Below are positions 48,146-59,110 of a stretch of DNA of 64,000 bases, in pieces. The first letter of the stretch is position 1, and every line of letters starts with the position of its first letter. The stretch is from Simmondsia chinensis (Eukaryota > Streptophyta > Magnoliopsida > Caryophyllales > Simmondsiaceae). A program made the translations under genes and the position numbers. The notes beneath the pieces were generated by a model. The model was given only the letters and a program-made list of their open reading frames with translations. It searched no databases and was not told the origin of the DNA. The stretch is from assembly GCA_018398585.1 (NCBI GenBank), contig JAGTTD010000008.1:31053208-31117207 (forward strand), in the 5' to 3' direction.

Positions 48146-48511
48146 AAAAGGGGACAGGATCGGCGGACACAGACAGAAGAAGGATGAGAAATATGGAATT
48201 TATTAAATGGGAAGTTTAAACATAGGTTGAGTACAAAGCACTAATTGAAAATACAAACATAAATTTGAAATACAAATATAACTTACAAATTGAATAGGGA
48301 GGGTTGGAGTAAAACACTTGAAAATAAAATTACAAAATAAAACTTTGATAATAAAACTCGCTCTTGTATTATTTTGTATCTTGAGAAGTTATTTTTCCCT
48401 CTCGTATTTTTTACTCTACCTTTCAATGAAGCTGGGACGTCTCCATTTATAGACAAAGTAGGACCCCGGACTTCAATTGAGATTCGTCACCCCAGAATTC
48501 AAATACGAAAC

Positions 48512-48525
48512 AAGGTAGGGGGGAG
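48512..48525 (+). other. Polypurine tract abutting the viral junction
   Basis: AAGGTAGGGGGGAG lies 8 bp from the last viral base and directly before TGTTAGAAC, the usual arrangement of polypurine tract and LTR. Confidence 0.6.
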
Positions 48526-49660
48526 TGTTAGAACTTGGTTCCTATGTAGTCTAAACTATGTCTCGAAACAAGGCTCGAAAGAGAGCTAAGCTATTAAGGT
48601 TACAATCAACATTTTTTTGAAAATAATGAGCCATATTTTGTACTTAATTTAAATGAATTTTAAATTAAGTATTATAAAATAGGTAAATTAAATAAATTAA
48701 TATAATATGCTATATGTTAAATTATTGCCGTTATTAATTAAAATGGTGTGGTACAATTGTTCCCCAATTACCGTTATTAATTAAAATGGTGGGGTACAGC
48801 TGTACCCCACCCAGAAGCTTCCAGGGGAAGCTTTCCCCTTGCCGTTCAATTTTCCTGCTCATGTAAGACACGTGGCGTTATGTGAGTGGCGGGTTTTGAG
48901 GCCTAATTTGGGCTGTTGATCCGGGCAGTACGTCGTGCGATTATTAAACGGGGCAGGCGTCCCCCATCCGGGTTGCCAATATGTGTTTGTTTGGGGTGAA
49001 TCTGGGCCACTGGATGAGGCTTAATCAACGGCTCTCACTGGCCCTCACCTGGATCGCCTTTGTCTATATAAGGAGGGGGTTCTGAAGAGAGAGAAAAGAT
49101 TTTGGCATTTTAGGGTTTTTGCTGTTTGGGTTCTCTCTCTCTCTTTCTCTCTCTTCACCCGGTTTTTCTCCTACCCCTTTAGAGGCGTTTTCTAGGGTTT
49201 GCTTAGGGCTTTTAAGAGCCAGATCCTTGCTGGTAAGAAGAGGACTCGCCAGGAGCTAGAAACCACAAAGGCTGGTCCAAACGGTGAGACTTGGGATCGT
49301 GTTGCGTGTAGCCACTAGCTATGGAGTCGGTATAATTTCTTACTCCTTTCTCTTTTTTTACTGTTTTCATTGTAAAGTTGGTTTTGAGAAAAGGGTTGTA
49401 ACTTAATAGCTTAGGTTTGTAAGAAAGCGCCTTGTAAAATTACACGGTTGTAATTTTGGTTTGTAAATCTTAATAAAATAGAGCTCTCTAGTGGTAGGGG
49501 GACCGTGGAGTAAGTCATTTAGGACCAAACCAAGTTAAAAATATCGTGTGTACTCTTTATTTTGTTTATGTCTTCTATCGTAATTTGTAATTTCAACTCA
49601 AAGCTTAGAGCTACAGTTTAAAGACCATCATTTTCACCGATCCTTAAATGAACTAAGTTA
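48526..49660 (+). repeat. LTR remnant, probably Ty1/copia
   Basis: The sequence starts TGTTAGAAC after a polypurine tract. It has a TATA box TATATAAGG at 49065-49073 and CT-rich leader sequence. An R/U5-like segment (GGGGGACCGTGGAGTAAGTC, ACCAAACCAAGTTAAAAA, ATCGTGTGTACTC near 49497-49560) resembles the LTRs of large copia elements. The internal region and the other LTR are missing. The 3' limit is not defined. Confidence 0.55.
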
Positions 49661-49831
49661 GTGTTGAAGTTTAAACCAGATTTCAAAGATAACCTAAAAA
49701 CAGTAAAGTTAAAACAACTGGTTCTTAACTTAGGCTGTAAGAGGTTCGGTTTTCTCATATCAACATTAACGAGAGTGTTTTGAGAACTTTAACCAGATAG
49801 AAATCGGTTTTAGGACCCTCAAATCACAACT

Positions 49832-50331
49832 GGGAGAAAATGAGTGAAAAATTTTTGTGAGGTTTTGATGTTGAGTGGGTGTACCCGAACATGAAGAGAT
49901 TTATGTTCAGGTGACATGTGAGAGTGGTGCACCCCGAGTATAAAGAGAGTCATACTCGGGTGCCTTGATTGAGAGTTTTGAGAGAGTTTTTGTGGCTTCC
50001 TCTATCTAAAGCTGCGCTGTTGGAGGGCTGGTGGCTTGCTGTGCAAAGCTACATTGATTCGAGGGCTGATGGCTTGCCGCTCAAAGCTATACTGGGAGAG
50101 GGTTGGTGACTACCATGCAATAGTCACATTTGTTGATGATGATTGTATGGGTTGGGGGTTTCAATTAGAGATTGTAATTCTTAATTTCATAATAGATATT
50201 TGGTACCCCGTTGGGTCCCATGGCTTTTCTCCTCTAGTTGAGGGTGGGTTTCCACGTAAAAATATCTGTTCATTTTGTTGTTTTGTTGTTTTTCGCTTCC
50301 GTTGTGCTCGATGTGTGAATTTTTCCCAACA
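49832..50331 (+). repeat. 3' part of a second LTR
   Basis: From GGGAGAAAATGAGTG on, this aligns with the solo LTR at 58110-58865 through TTGATGTTGAGTGGG, a segment with repeated CAAAG(C/T)TACA words, and TTGGGTCCCATGG. It ends TTTTTCCCAACA. The 5' end is missing, and the LTR abuts the preceding remnant without clear ends. Confidence 0.65.
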
Positions 50332-50342
50332 TATATATGTTA

Positions 50343-50593
50343 ATGAGTTTATACTTGTAAGATAAGAATAAGTTGTATTTTGAGATTCCATAATTTCTAA
50401 GTAAAATTTATGCAATTCTTCTCCAATTATATGTAAGTATATATTTTTATTTTCGTTCAATTAGATATTTCATATCCCTTATTTTATAGAACATATACTT
50501 AGTAAAAAAAAATAAAACCCTGCACATATGTACACTAATAATATTAAATTAACTAATTTTTTTTTTTTAAATAAGAACTTTGCCATGTATATT
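50343..50593. repeat. Right arm of inverted repeat bracketing the array
   Basis: This is the reverse-complement counterpart of 24238-24488. It begins just outside the LTR end at 50331, separated by a short TATATATG. Confidence 0.72.
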
Positions 50594-50641
50594 GAGGTAG
50601 ACAAATAGCATATACCTTTTTATACCTATAACTTTATACAA

Positions 50642-50868
50642 CCTAAGAAGGTACCGACACTCAAGCACCAGATCCCTTTAGAATTTCAAAGTTAAGTGGG
50701 CTTAAACGAGATTAGTACCAAGATGAGTGACCTCTTGGGAAGTCCTCGTGTTGCACCCCTTAGGTTGGGGATTCTCAAAACAGCCTCCCCTAAAGAGTGA
50801 AGGCTGCGTACATCCACCCCTAGACCCTGCATAGGCGAGACCCATTGGGGCACTAAAAATGTTGTTAC
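50642..50868 (+). mobile_element. 5S-headed SINE
   Basis: The head follows 5S rRNA (CACCAGATCCCTTTAGAA, AAGTGGGCTTAAACGAGATTAG, GAGTGACCTCTTGGGAAGTC, CTCGTGTTGCACCCCT). The LINE-like tail follows with GAAGGCTGCGTACATCCACC and GGGGCACT. Imperfect duplications of about 23 bp flank it (50618-50641 and 50869-50893). Confidence 0.85.
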
Positions 50869-51047
50869 TTTATATGCCTATAACCTTATACATAGTCAAA
50901 GAAAAGGCTAAAATTTATCCTAATTAGTACAAATTAATATCCCTGATTATTTTGTTTTGTGCTAAAAAAATCCTCATAATTTGGTAAAAAAGACCTAAAA
51001 TAGTTAAAAATAATATTAATAAATTAATGAATTATCTACATTATAGA

Positions 51048-52358
51048 GAGCTTTTTACCCCAATGGCATGGTTCAAAAAATATTTACCAAAATGACATGG
51101 TTTACTGTAACTTCTTCAACGTACGCCGTTTAAAACGGTGTACAACCTGGGTATGAACAACGTAGGCCGTTTGTAACGGCGTATGACCAAAATTTTACTA
51201 TCATACGCCATTTGTAACTACATATGAACAATATTTTTTTTTACAGAAGCACAACTAATTTGTATTTTAAAAATTATTGCATTAAACCTATTTTACATAA
51301 ATAATTTAAATTTTCAATAATTTTAAAACTTTTTTGAGAAAGTATATTAACTTTATCATAACATTGTATGTGTCAGGTTTTTATTGTCACGTCATCTACC
51401 ACATATTCTTTTTGATTGTCATGTTATTTTTCTGAGTAATTGTCTTGGTTACTTATAAATAGTTGATACATTTCCTGGTCCTTTCTTAAATAATATTTTT
51501 CTTCTGATTGTTTTTGCAAAGTATGTTGTCCTTACTATGTATTATATTATTTTTGAAAACTTTAAACATTTATGTTTTCATCTAAAAAGTAATGCATAGT
51601 TTTCATGTATATAATATTAGTTCAACAAAAATTAAAACAGTATCTAAATAATGAAATGACCTGTATATATTATCATTATTATTTATTATATTAAATATAA
51701 CAAATAGAAAGTAACATATATTCCAAATGCCCCAGTGGCTCCCTTCAAGCTATAAGCTCTAGGATGGATTTCTTTATATGCTCTTTTTAAGTATAAAGAA
51801 TTATACCAACAAAAGTATCACAATATGATGTGGATACTTTTGAAAAAATAAATAGTCAAAATACCGGTGTGTTACCCATAAATTTTGCGCAGAGTTGATC
51901 ATACAGCTTAGTTAAAAAATTTTGCTCTACTTTTCAGTGAGCAACATTATCTTTGTCACATTTTGTAACTAAATAAGGAAGAAACAATAATGCCAGAAAA
52001 AAAGAATATTCTTAGTACGGATGCCAAAAGAAGCAAATAGCCATAAGGTAATCTTTGGTATTGTTTTCTATTTGTCATTTTTAATTCTTAGTTAAAATTT
52101 AAAATTATTTAGGTAAAATAATCTTAATGCAATAATTTTAAAAATGCAAATTAGCTGTACTTTCGTAAAAAAAAATAAAATAATTTACTGTTCATACGCC
52201 ATTACAAACAGCGTATGATAGTAAAATTTTAGTCGTACGCTGTTTGTGACGGCGTAAACAGCGTACGATTAACATACCGTGCCATTTTGATAAATATTTT
52301 TTGAACCATGCCATTTTGGTAATTTTTTTTGAAACTGTGCTATTGAAGTAAAAAACTC
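51048..52358. mobile_element. Non-autonomous MULE with hairpin ends
   Basis: The left end GAGCTTTTTACCCCAATGGCA mirrors the right end TGCTATTGAAGTAAAAAACTC. The 9-bp duplication has one mismatch: CATTATAGA (51039-51047) and CATTATAAA (52359-52367). Inside each end are palindromes based on CGTACGCCGTTT / AACGGCGTATG. The GAG...CTC ends and AT-rich subterminal blocks recall the element at 2441-3949. No transposase. Confidence 0.83.
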
Positions 52359-52367
52359 CATTATAAA

Positions 52368-53394
52368 TCCCTATATTGTACTCGTTATATCAGTTTCGCC
52401 CTCATACTTTTAAATATGTCAATTTAGTCTTTAAACAATTGGGGGTCCTTCAAGTAAAATTAAGGTTATGTTATCAGTGATGTTTTTAATGGGTTCAGCT
52501 ACTAGTTGAGATAATTTAAGTCAACGGGTAGATTTATAGGGTGTTGCTTACATTTTTAAAATTATAGTACAGTAAAAAATTATGTTAAATAAATTAACTT
52601 GGATGTGACCAAAAACTAAATTGACACAATATCGAGTGTAGAGAGACTAAATTAAAAGTACGGGATCAAATTGATACAATAAGAAAAGCACAGGAATTTG
52701 GGTGTAAATAACCTTAAATTAATTACGGAAAATTATTACTTAGGTAAGAGAGAAAGAATTTAAGAAAAAATTGAGAAAATTGATTTAATTCTTGTTATCT
52801 CATTATAAGATGTTACATGTATTTATATTTTTTCTAATCGTGCTATAGTTCGATTTACTTGCTAACAAATTCTAACAACTTCACTACTTCAACCCAACAA
52901 ACAATCTATCAAACTACAACCCTACTAAACTTAGCTAGAACTTAACCTCTATATGTTATGCATCAAATTCATTATACTCCGTGTACCCCGCATTGGAATT
53001 TATTAAATTTTTGTACGAATATGACTAATTTTATTTGAAAAGCTGATTTAATATATGACATGCTAATGTATAAACTCTTATCAATATTTTCGATAAAAAA
53101 AATCAACAAATAACAATAAAAGTTCATAAAATTTTGATCTAAACTACCTATATATTGTCAAATTCACATGTCATTTCAGCATTTTTGGTAAAACAACATA
53201 AAATTCTAATAAAATATTTATATATTATTAAAATTATGTTTATTTAATATCTTTAATTAAAATTTTTCGAACTTCGATTGAAGGATAGAAATAAAATAAA
53301 AACTTTAAAATACCTAAATAATAAAGTTTTTAAATTTTAAAGTATTCTATTATATAGGTTGACACCTAATGCCATAATTTTTCCCATTAATTGT
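52368..53394. other. AT-rich intergenic stretch
   Basis: No frame or bounded repeat could be recognised. The segment 52380-52700 has low-complexity text resembling 16330-16700, perhaps the same dispersed repeat. Confidence 0.4.
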
Positions 53395-53408
53395 ACGTCA
53401 AATAATAT

Positions 53409-54285
53409 TTTTTTCGATAAATATCGGCAAAGCCGCAAAACAGACAGGCAACTCGAAAAGACGAGGCGTAAGCCACTCTGTAAACGGTAGTGGGAAACAA
53501 AAAGGCACCAAAACCAAAACACCAAAACCCGACACAATAGACACTGAGCATAGGCTGCCCAAGAAGCGCATAAAACAAACTCAGACCGGGAAGCAAAAGA
53601 AAAAGAACCAAATGACCAGCGCGGGAAATCGGGAGCAGGACTGAACCTCAACCACAAAACCAACCACCTCATTTAGCCAGCATATCTGCCACCATAGGTG
53701 GGTCGAAACCATCCAAATTAAAACCAACTATTCTTCCCATATCAATTGCCCGCTCCGCTTGTAGGATCATCTCATTGTACTCCGCTTTCGAAATCTTGTT
53801 GTATCGATTCCCCCTATTCCGTTTCTTCTTCTTCCAGGTTGCCTTTGACGATTTTCCCCATTTCACCTCATTCCTCTTTTTCGTTTGCCTGATGCCTTGG
53901 TCTTCTTCGGCGTGCTATTCTTAAGCGACATCTCCTCCAGAAATTTCTGAAGCTCCCGCTTTTTACTCTCTTTTGTCTTGTGCTTCAACGCTTTTCTCAC
54001 CCTTTTCGTCAACAGTCCTTTTCCTTTTTTCATCCCAACTCCACTGATTTTCTCCATACAAGACTCTGATGTGTTCAAGGTAGAGGGCTCAAAACCTGGA
54101 GGAAACTCAGGTCCCGATGACACAGAATTATCTTCACTGATGGGTCATGAGATACAATCTCAAGATGAGATAGCTGAGCGTGAGGCTGATCTGAATTAGT
54201 TATGTCACTCTCCACCCATTAGAGCAGAGGAGGCATATGTTAGTTTTAACACACAACCTGAACTGAAATATAATCATTGATCACC
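53409..54285 (-). mobile_element. Internally deleted or 5'-truncated L1 LINE
   Basis: A 14-bp duplication with one mismatch flanks the insert: ACGTCAAATAATAT at 53395-53408 and ACGTAAAATAATAT at 54286-54299. A short A run sits at the minus-strand 3' end. On minus, 54123-53863 reads SGPEFPPGFEP and then a long Lys-rich stretch. After a phase change, 53866-53669 ends with AIDMGRIVGFNLDGF, like the ORF1-ORF2 boundary of plant L1. About 250 bp of T/G-rich 3' UTR follow. No endonuclease or RT lies between, so ORF2 seems to have been skipped. Confidence 0.6.
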
Positions 54286-54299
54286 ACGTAAAATAATAT

Positions 54300-54868
54300 C
54301 TTCTAGCATATAAACAAATTTGGTTGAAGATTTAGGGAATGAAAATAGGAGGAAGCAAAGTCAAAGGGATACCTAGCTCTCGACAATCACTGTCAAATCT
54401 CTTCAGTAAACAGGAGAAGCACCAGAGATGAGCTCATCGTCGCTATGATGAGCTCTTCATCTGTACAATTCAAGTGATTTTTTGATGTGCTTTATGTCAT
54501 CATCTTTTCTGCTTCATCCACAGCGATTATCGTTGCGTTATGGTCATTCGTTCATCACACAACGAATTACAGGTACTAATTTTTGATCAGTTGTATAATT
54601 TCGTGTTGAAATTGTTGCGAGTTCTTTCAATTAAAAGGGGGGAAAACAAGAAATGATGATACGATCTAGAATTAATGATAGACTAATTAAAATAAAGCAT
54701 TATTTTACTGAAAGTAGAAGTACAAGAGAGGAGATATAAAAAAATGACATTTGATTTCATTGATACCTCTAACAATTACAATACCTGCCGTATTTATAGA
54801 GTTGGGTCCGTGCTATACTACCTACCCTAGATGACGTTGGTGATCTGGAATTCTGTATCAGTGGTCTT
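54300..54868 (-). repeat. Probable LTR fragment
   Basis: On minus the sequence has CTATAAATACGGCAGGTATTG, then GTTAGAGGTATCAATGAAATC and CTTGTACTTCTACTTTCAG, typical of TATA, R and U5 text of a copia-type LTR. Ends and target duplication were not found. The left part of the interval is unassigned. Confidence 0.35.
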
Positions 54869-57490
54869 GTCTGGTTATGTGTCCACCCATTCACCGCAAT
54901 ATCCTCATCTCCGTCATCTTCATCTTCTGTGTATGATGTTGTTTCATTGGCCAACACTCCGCACCATATGACATTGCTGGTCTCACTACCGTCTTGTAGT
55001 ATTTTCCTTTTAACTTTAACGGGAACTTTTGATCACAAAATACCACAAAGACCATTCTCCATTTATGCTGACCTACTTTAATACGGTTGTTGACATTCTT
55101 GTCAACTTCGTTGTCTTGCTAAACCATGGAGCCCAAATATGTGAAACACTCCTTTTTTGGATGTCTTCTATGCTAGGCCTAGTGGAGGTACGAACTTCAG
55201 TTCCATATACTCGGTCTTGGTTCTACTGAGTCATAAACCCTTCGATTCCAAGGCCCTTCTTCAGAGTTCCAGCTTCTCACTTACCTCTTCTCGTGACTCC
55301 CCCATCGAAACTATGACATCTGCGAAAAACATGCACCAAGACACACCTCCTTGATGTGCCTAGTGAGCTCATCCATAACCATAATGAATAGAAAGGGACT
55401 CAAGGCAGATCCTTGGTGTACCTCAACTGTAATAGGGAAAGCGTCTGTTTACCCTTCCGCTGTACGCACATTCGTTTGTGCATCACGGTACATGTCTCTA
55501 ATGACTCGGATATAGGGCATGGGGATGCCTTTCCTCTTTAGAACCCTCCACAAGACTTTTCTTGGCACCCTATCATATGCCTTCTCTAAATCAATGAAAA
55601 CCATGTGGAGATCCTTTTGTCTATCCCTGTAATGTTCTATCGTCCGCCTTAGGACATGGATGGCTTCTAGTGTCGATCTACCAGGCAGAAATCCGAATTA
55701 GTTCTCGGACACCTCTTTTTGTTGCCGTAACCCCCTCTCTATGACTCGCTCTCACAGCTTGGTGTGGCACATTAATTTGATACCCCGATAGTTGGCGCAA
55801 CTCTGGATGTTGCCTTTGTTCTTATAGATCGGGATTAATGTGCTATTCCTCCATTCGTCAGGCATCTTCTTCTCTAGAAGGATTTGGTTAATAGTTTAAT
55901 CAGTTAACTAATGCCCTTCTCTCCAAGGCATTTCTATGCCTCTATGGGTATTCCATATGGGCCAACTGCTTTACCCCTTCCTATATGTTTCAGGGCTTCC
56001 TTGACTTCCTCAAATCTAATTCGCCTACAGTAACAATAGTTCTAGTGCTCCTCAAATGCTTAGAGATCACCTAGGGATATATTTGTATCCCCCCTATTTG
56101 TTGAACAGACCGTGGAAGTAGGCTTTCTACCTAGCTTTAATTTGTTCTCATCCACGAGCACCTGTCCATCCTCCCTTTTTATGCACTTTACTCGATCCAA
56201 GTCCCTAGTCTTCCTTTCTCTTGCTTTAGCAATTTTATATATATCCCCAGCTCCCTCTTCCGTATCCAGCCTTTTGTAAAAGTCCTCGAATGCTTTGGAC
56301 TTTGCTTCTTTGACTACTATCTTTGCTTCGTTCTTGGCCTTTCTGTACTGTTGTTTCTTGTCATCATCTCCACTTCGATCCCACCCCTTAAAACTGTCTC
56401 GCTTGGCTCTAATCTTCTCTTGGACCTCCCTATACCACCGCCAGGACTTTCTGTGGTCTGGTGCCCCACCCTTTGACACAACTAGGACTTTGCGTACCAA
56501 ATCTATGATCTTTTGGGCCAGTTGGTTCCAACTGTGGTTTATGTCGCCCATCAAATCCCAACCAAACTCAGACTCTACTCTTTCCTTAAAGGTTTGATAT
56601 TTGTTCCCTTTTAAGTCCTTCCAATGAGTGCGTGGTTGCGCTGGTTTCCTAGTTCTCTTCGCCGTTCTCTTGGCCTTAACATCAGCACACAATACTCTGT
56701 GCTGTGTAGATAGGTCTTCCCTGCGGATAACCTTGCAATCCCTACTATCTTTTTGAGCCCTCTTCTTTAGTACTATATAGTCAATCTGAGTCCTTGCTCC
56801 ACTGCTTTAATATGTGATGATATGCTCATCACGCTTTCTGAAGAAGGTGTTGGCAACCGTTAACTCATACGTGACGGCGAAGTCTAAGAGAGCTTTACCC
56901 TCGACATTCCTGGTTCCATAACCAAGGCCTCTATGGTAGGATGCATAGCCGTCTGAGGTCGCTCCCACATGCCAGTTGAAATCGCCCCCAATCACTACTT
57001 GTTCGCTGTGGGGTATGTGCAAGCAACAAGGAAAGAGCAGCTCTAAAAAAAGCGAAAGGACGACGCCTTTCGTGGGTGCCCTTGCATCATTAAGTCTAGG
57101 TCCTCTCGGAATCTGGCCTTCTCCTGCTTTGTTAACTCATTCTGTGGTGCATAGGCACTTATAATGTTCATTATCTTCCCATCTAAAACCAACTTGATGC
57201 TAATGATCCTATCGCTAATCCTAGTAACTCCCACTACTTTGCCCTTAAGGACGCTATCCATAATAATGCCCACTCCATTCCCCTCCCTCTCGCTTTGCCC
57301 ACATACTACAATTTATATCCTAGCACATCCTTGGCTTTCGTGCCCACCCGTTTAGTTTCTTGAAGGCAAAGGATGTTGATCTTTCTTTTCATCATCATTT
57401 GTGCCACGTCAAAACTCTTCTTTGTTACCAACATTTAACGTCCCAAATCGTACGCTTGCCTCAATGAGTTGACTCACCCTCTCTCTCCCC
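54869..57490 (-). mobile_element. Degenerate RTE-clade LINE with endonuclease and RT
   Basis: On minus the element starts near 57490 with an APE-type endonuclease: CLQETKRVGTKAKD, VVGVTRISDRIISIKLVLDG, ISAYAPQ and VIGGDFNWHVG. A stop replaces an expected Trp at about 57310. The linker frame 56692-56060 follows, then a decayed RT (56050-54960) in which the catalytic FADD box reads FADV (about 55335). It ends near 54869 in a segment homologous to KMKMAEMRMLRWM of the LINE at 61279-62514. The last 130 codons, the 3' UTR and the tail are missing. Confidence 0.8.
56060..56692 (-). pseudogene. RTE LINE linker between endonuclease and RT
   Basis: A 210-codon frame very rich in Lys, Arg and Glu, homologous to 63272-62577 of the second LINE (AKARERKTRDLDRVKCI in both). 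It is a helical linker with no catalytic motif and ends by frameshift before RT. Confidence 0.7.
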
Positions 57491-57499
57491 AACCCCTTT

Positions 57500-58109
57500 G
57501 AAGAGATACCAAAATTAAATATGAAGAATAAATACGAAGAGAAGGGAGAGAGAAATGAAGACACCAGTATTTACGTGAAAAACGCTCAAATGGAGGGTAA
57601 AACCATAGGTGAAGGTAGATAACTTCACTAGATTGTAAATGGAATATTACAAGATTTTCTTAACTTCCCCTCACTCTTCTTTCTGTGTTCCTCGCTTGCT
57701 ATATTGGGCTGAAGCCCTATAAAATACTATTTAGAGCATCACAAAGAGAAATCCTAGAAAGAACCCGGTATAAGAACCTGACCTGAGAAATAAAGGATCC
57801 GGTCCCTCCACTTCACCACAAACCTTTGCTTGAAATTTGGACCAAAAATTTGAGACACAGGTTGTATCAAATTTAAGTATTCAATATATATGGTAAAATA
57901 TTGTGCATCAGAGGATGACAATCTCTGAGTACTAGCTTATCCATTGACATGTTTCCACGTAATTATATACTGGAATTATGTATCTAGAGTATCCAAAATA
58001 CAGACATGGAGCATGTTTCTCTTTTTATATAGGAAACGTTAAATAGGTATGACAGACAAGGAGGGATGGGGTATGTATCATTTAAATATGCCTTGAGTGA
58101 TATAATTTC
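57500..58109 (-). repeat. Possible LTR fragment
   Basis: On minus, text such as CCATTTGAGCGTTTTTCACG and TAAATACTGGTGTCTTCATT resembles the U5 end of copia LTRs. No ends were found. The rest of the interval is unassigned. Confidence 0.3.
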
Positions 58110-58865
58110 TGTTGTGTATTTTCATCTCAAAATTAATGTCTGTAAAATGAAAAGAAAGAAAGAAAGAGAAAATTAGAAAACGAGAAAAAGAGATTACATG
58201 GAAAAGAAAATTGAGAATAAAGAGAGAATTTTTTTTCACTTCTTGCCAAAAGTATTTTTGACTTAGAAGAAGTTTTGCTATAAATGGAGGTGTTGTGTTG
58301 GGTTGGAAGAGTAAAGCGGAGAGAGGAAAAATGTGGGTTGTGTGTGGGTTTTGTAAAGGGGTGGCCTGGGGTACCTGGGTAGGGGGAGATAATGAGAGAA
58401 AATGATGTAAGAGTTCTGTTTATGAGGTTTTGTTTGTTTGATGTTGAGTGGGGTTTACCCAAGTATGAAGGGAGTAATGTGGGTACTTTGATTGAGAGAC
58501 GAGAGAGAGTTTTTGTAGCTTTTTCTATCCAAAGTTGCGTGTGGGAGAGTTTGTAGCTTACAGTGCAAAGTTACATTGTGCGATGGTTGGTTGCCTACCG
58601 TTCAAAGTTACACTGTGAGAGAATTGGTGACTTATCCTGTAATAGTCACATTATAACGATGATTGTAGTATATAGGGTTTGTGGGTTATGATCAGATATG
58701 GTAGCTCCTTAAATTTCATAGTAGATGAGGCACCTTTTTGGGTCCCATGGTTTTTCCTTCTACTTGAGAGGTTTGCACGTAATTTTGGTGTTTTGATTTT
58801 TTTTTTTTTTTGTTTTTGTTGATTTTCACTTCCGCTTATGCTTGATTATATGGTTTTTCGCAACA
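58110..58865 (+). mobile_element. Solo LTR
   Basis: It begins TGTTGTG and ends GCAACA, with the inverted pair TGTTG/CAACA. It is flanked by ATTTC (58105-58109) and ATTTA (58866-58870), a 5-bp duplication with one mismatch. A TATA box GCTATAAATGGAGG lies near 58276. The 3' half aligns with 49832-50331. No internal region is attached, so it probably formed by LTR-LTR recombination. Confidence 0.7.
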
Positions 58866-59110
58866 ATTTATAGCTTTGCACAATTTGCTGAAACGTCTAG
58901 TATACCTAACCAAGCTAAATCAATCTGAATCATACCAACTTCTTTACTTGGATCCTACATCACAATGAAGGGTCGGCTCAAGTTTTATGCTATTGTTAGG
59001 TTGTTCATGTCATTTTGATGGTCTTTATTGTGTATTCTACTACAGTTTCATGTTCATTATTGTGTATTCTACTACAGTTTCATGTTCATTGCTTTTCATC
59101 TTACTTGCTA

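Larger units (their letters stand above)
24959..48503. mobile_element. Endogenous caulimovirid array, four units arranged A+ B+ B- A-
   Basis: Four promoter/leader regions with a tRNA-Met primer site are present: two on plus (25146, 32952) and two on minus (40847, 48145). Between them run caulimovirid domains: 30K-type movement protein, coat protein with CCHC knuckle, aspartic protease, RT and RNase H, plus a second ORF. There are no LTRs and no integrase. Units join head-to-tail through whole intergenic regions, as expected for circular or concatenated viral DNA captured into the chromosome. The array flips orientation at about 38594. The left limit is where homology to other leaders begins (GTAATTTTATTTCC); the right limit is where it ends (AATTCAAAT, 48504). 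One long first ORF plus a second ORF, and RT-bearing and RT-less units, best fit a florendovirus-like virus. All copies carry many stops. Confidence 0.85.
40848..48503 (-). mobile_element. Pararetrovirus unit A4 (RT-bearing component)
   Basis: On minus, a partial intergenic region with TATA (48445-48451) leads to a perfect primer site (48134-48145). Movement protein, coat, knuckle, shortened protease, RT, RNase H and ORF2 follow, then an intergenic region with TATA at 41146-41152 that leads into B3. It is the only unit preceded by its own TATA box outside a unit junction. Confidence 0.82.

Noticed and set aside
24959..48503. LTR retrotransposons as the source of the RT sequences
   Set aside because: No LTRs and no integrase; movement protein, zinc-knuckle coat and a shared intergenic promoter with primer site inside the unit indicate a caulimovirid.
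51729..51760. Another SINE/LINE tail fragment (CCCCAGTGGCTCCCTTCAAG)
   Set aside because: Only about 20 bp resemble the tail; no repeat tail or duplication.
56295..56597. Plus-strand 100-codon frame, and the plus-strand frames at 61313-62134 and 62821-63356
   Set aside because: They are antisense shadows of the LINE frames on minus.
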